From: Amaricoccus macauensis_A | GTDB lineage: Bacteria; Pseudomonadota; Alphaproteobacteria; Rhodobacterales; Rhodobacteraceae | Assembly (NCBI RefSeq): GCF_049800915.1 | Contig: NZ_JBNAFY010000004.1 | Coordinates: forward strand, 62,001-126,000 | Length of the DNA stretch: 64,000 nucleotides | Reading direction: 5' to 3' | Shown here: positions 61,621 to 64,000 of the stretch, one piece after another | Numbering within the stretch: position 1 is the first letter of the stretch | How the letters are laid out: each line of letters opens with the position of its first letter | Position numbers and translations under genes: made by a program | Notes under the pieces: generated by a model | Databases searched by the model: none | The model's input: the letters and a program-made list of their open reading frames with translations, nothing else | What the model was told of the DNA's origin: nothing

Positions 61621-61624
61621 ATCC

Positions 61625-61969
61625 TTGGACGACGTCATCGAACACGTGCGGCGCATCTGCCTCGCACTGCCCCAGGCCACCGAGAAAGAGGCCTGGGGTG
61701 ATCCGACGTTTCGTATACGCGACAAGATCTTTGTCATGATCAAACGGGGCGATGGCGCACTTTCGGCCTGGATGAAGGCACCGGAGGGCGCACAGGAGAT
61801 CCTCATGGACGCAAACCCCGCGCTCTATTTCCGCCCGCCCTATGTCGGCAAAATGGGATGGATCGGTTTGCGGCTCACGCGCGTTGAGCAATGGGACGAG
61901 GTCGAAGCTCATATTCGGCGGAGCTACAAGATGATCGCCCCCAGGAAGCTCGCTGCGCAACTGGAGTAA
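61625..61969 (+). CDS. MmcQ/YjbR family protein
   Basis: The 114-residue protein, probably from TTG 61625 (four bases after the upstream stop), contains the YjbR fold: VRRICLALPQATEKEAWGDPTFRI, KIFVMIKRGD, PPYVGKMGWIGLRL and HIRRSYKMIAPRKL. Members are small putative DNA-binding proteins of unknown role. It lies inside a transporter operon between binding protein and permease, four bases before the next ATG, so it is co-transcribed. Confidence 0.82.
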   Translation: MDDVIEHVRRICLALPQATEKEAWGDPTFRIRDKIFVMIKRGDGALSAWMKAPEGAQEILMDANPALYFRPPYVGKMGWIGLRLTRVEQWDEVEAHIRRSYKMIAPRKLAAQLE

Positions 61970-61973
61970 ACCA

Positions 61974-62917
<944 letters not shown>

Positions 62918-62921
<4 letters not shown>

Positions 62922-64000
62922 AGACGATTTCGCTCATCTGGCGCAACCGCCTTGCGGCCTTCGGCGGCATCGTAATCGCCTTCGTCATCCTTATTGCGCT
63001 GGCGGCCCCGATCCTGCCACTCGCCGACCCGAACGCGACTAACCCGGCCAACCGACTGATCCCGCCGTTCACCCCGGGCGCCTGGCTCGGCACCGACCAT
63101 TTGGGGCGCGATCTGCTCGCAAGACTCGTATGGGGCACACGGCTCAGCCTCGCGGTGGGCATCGCAGCCGCCGTCATCGCCGCGGCCATCGGCTCCACCC
63201 TCGGGATCGTCTCGGGCTTCTTCGGCGGGCGCACCGACAATCTCATCATGCGCGGCGTCGACATGCTGATGGCGTTTCCCTACATCCTGCTCGCGCTCGC
63301 CATCGTCGCGGCACTCGGACCCGGGCTCGTGAACGCGCTCTATGCCGTCGCCATCGTCAACGTGCCGTTCTTTGCCCGCAACATCCGCGGCGTCACGGTG
63401 AGCCTCGCGCACCGCGAATTCGTCGATGCGGCGCGGCTGTCCGGCATGAGCAATTTTCGTATAATTGCCTCCGAAATCCTGCCGAACGTCCTGCCCGTGA
63501 TCGTGATTGCCATGTCCACCACCATCGGCTGGATGATCCTCGAGACCGCGGGCCTCTCTTTTCTCGGCCTCGGCTCCCAGCCGCCCCAGGCGGATCTCGG
63601 CTCGATGCTGGGCGAAGGACGCAAGCTTCTGATCAACGCGCCGCACGCGTCCATCGTGCCGGGTGCAATGATCTTTCTCATCGTGATGAGTGTGAACCTC
63701 CTGGGCGACGGCATCCGCGACGCGCTGGATCCCCGCCTGCGTTCCGGCGCGCTTTCCCGGCCTGCCGCCGCAACCACGGTCAAGATCGATGGCGGCGGCC
63801 AGGATAACACCGTCGCCAGGGATGGCAGCACCCTGCTCACCGTCTCGAACCTCCAGACCCAGTTCCACGTCGGCCCCCGGACCTACCGCGCGGTTGACGG
63901 CGTCGACCTCGCGGTGCGCCCCGGCGAATGCCTCGGGTTGATTGGCGAGTCGGGCTCCGGAAAATCCGTGACCGCGCTTTCACTCATGCGCCTCGTGGCC
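62918..64000 (+). CDS. Fused peptide-type ABC permease and ATPase (DppC-DppD), cut by the window edge
   Basis: The 361 codons seen begin MKTISLIWRNRLAAFGGIVIA, a DppC-like permease with the EAA loop EFVDAARLSGMSNFRIIASEILPN and GLSFLGLGSQPPQADLGSML, ending near DALDPRLRSG at residue about 276. With no stop, a linker of about 28 residues leads into an ABC ATPase: LLTVSNLQTQFHVG, VDGVDLAVRPGEC and Walker A GESGSGKS. I checked the frame across the join. Such permease-ATPase fusions occur in Rhizobiales and Rhodobacterales dpp-type operons. The rest lies beyond the edge. Confidence 0.92.

Overview
The window is ordinary chromosomal DNA from a GC-rich alphaproteobacterium, most likely a Rhodobacteraceae/Roseobacter-type organism. 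The evidence is the sulfolipid operon sqdB-sqdD-sqdC, four-subunit sarcosine oxidase genes (soxB and soxDAG), a zur/znu zinc locus, a PHA depolymerase with 3-hydroxybutyrate dehydrogenase, GC-biased codon use and many ATGA start/stop overlaps. I saw no rRNA, tRNA, CRISPR array, prophage or insertion sequence. The genus is inference; no 16S gene is present.

Layout. 1-5.9 kb: the start of an RTX-type protein running off the left edge, a universal stress protein, a small unknown protein, then a zinc locus of znuB-znuC-zur facing znuA, with a palindromic operator between them. ZnuA carries seven perfect-length 30-bp repeats encoding a His/Asp/Glu loop. 5.2-8.8 kb: a DUF1007/NicO metal-transport pair, enolase, and a ThiE-like protein. 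8.9-12.4 kb: two small unknown proteins, two TetR regulators (one with paired operators) and a PfkB-family ribokinase. 12.4-18.1 kb: a complete RND efflux operon. 18.1-23.4 kb: a HypT-like LysR regulator, a dicarboxylate/amino-acid symporter, a tandemly fused Asp/Glu racemase and an SAHH-like protein. 23.7-28.4 kb: a broken IclR gene, then an ACC deaminase cassette (acdS, a homodimeric PDH-E1-like enzyme and a divergent Lrp regulator). 28.9-31.0 kb: a winged-helix/TPR regulator facing a secreted AhpD-like protein. 31.2-35.4 kb: gyrB, a GNAT acetyltransferase and a DUF502 membrane protein. 35.6-38.6 kb: sqdBDC preceded by a Pho-box-like site. 38.6-41.0 kb: an H-NOX sensor with a GGDEF-EAL protein; the H-NOX ribosome site lies in a hairpin. 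41.0-43.0 kb: a family-5 solute-binding protein and a probable small RNA with its own promoter and terminator. 43.1-48.4 kb: bdhA, a pentapeptide-repeat protein, patatin, an AraC regulator, GST and phaZ. 48.4-51.1 kb: a PIN protein and a polar amino-acid ABC transporter. 51.2-60.0 kb: soxG, soxA and soxD on the minus strand and soxB on the plus strand, separated by three unrelated genes. 60.0-64.0 kb: a peptide-type ABC transporter whose second permease is fused in frame to an ATPase and runs off the right edge.

How the parts work together. The zinc locus looks Zur-controlled in both directions. The acd cassette suggests ACC to 2-oxobutyrate to propionyl-CoA. The symporter plus racemase suggests uptake and stereo-inversion of acidic amino acids. 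The H-NOX pair probably links nitric oxide to cyclic-di-GMP. The sox genes, with transporters on both flanks, point to use of N-methylated glycine compounds through tetrahydrofolate-linked demethylation. The split sox arrangement can be explained by one inversion.
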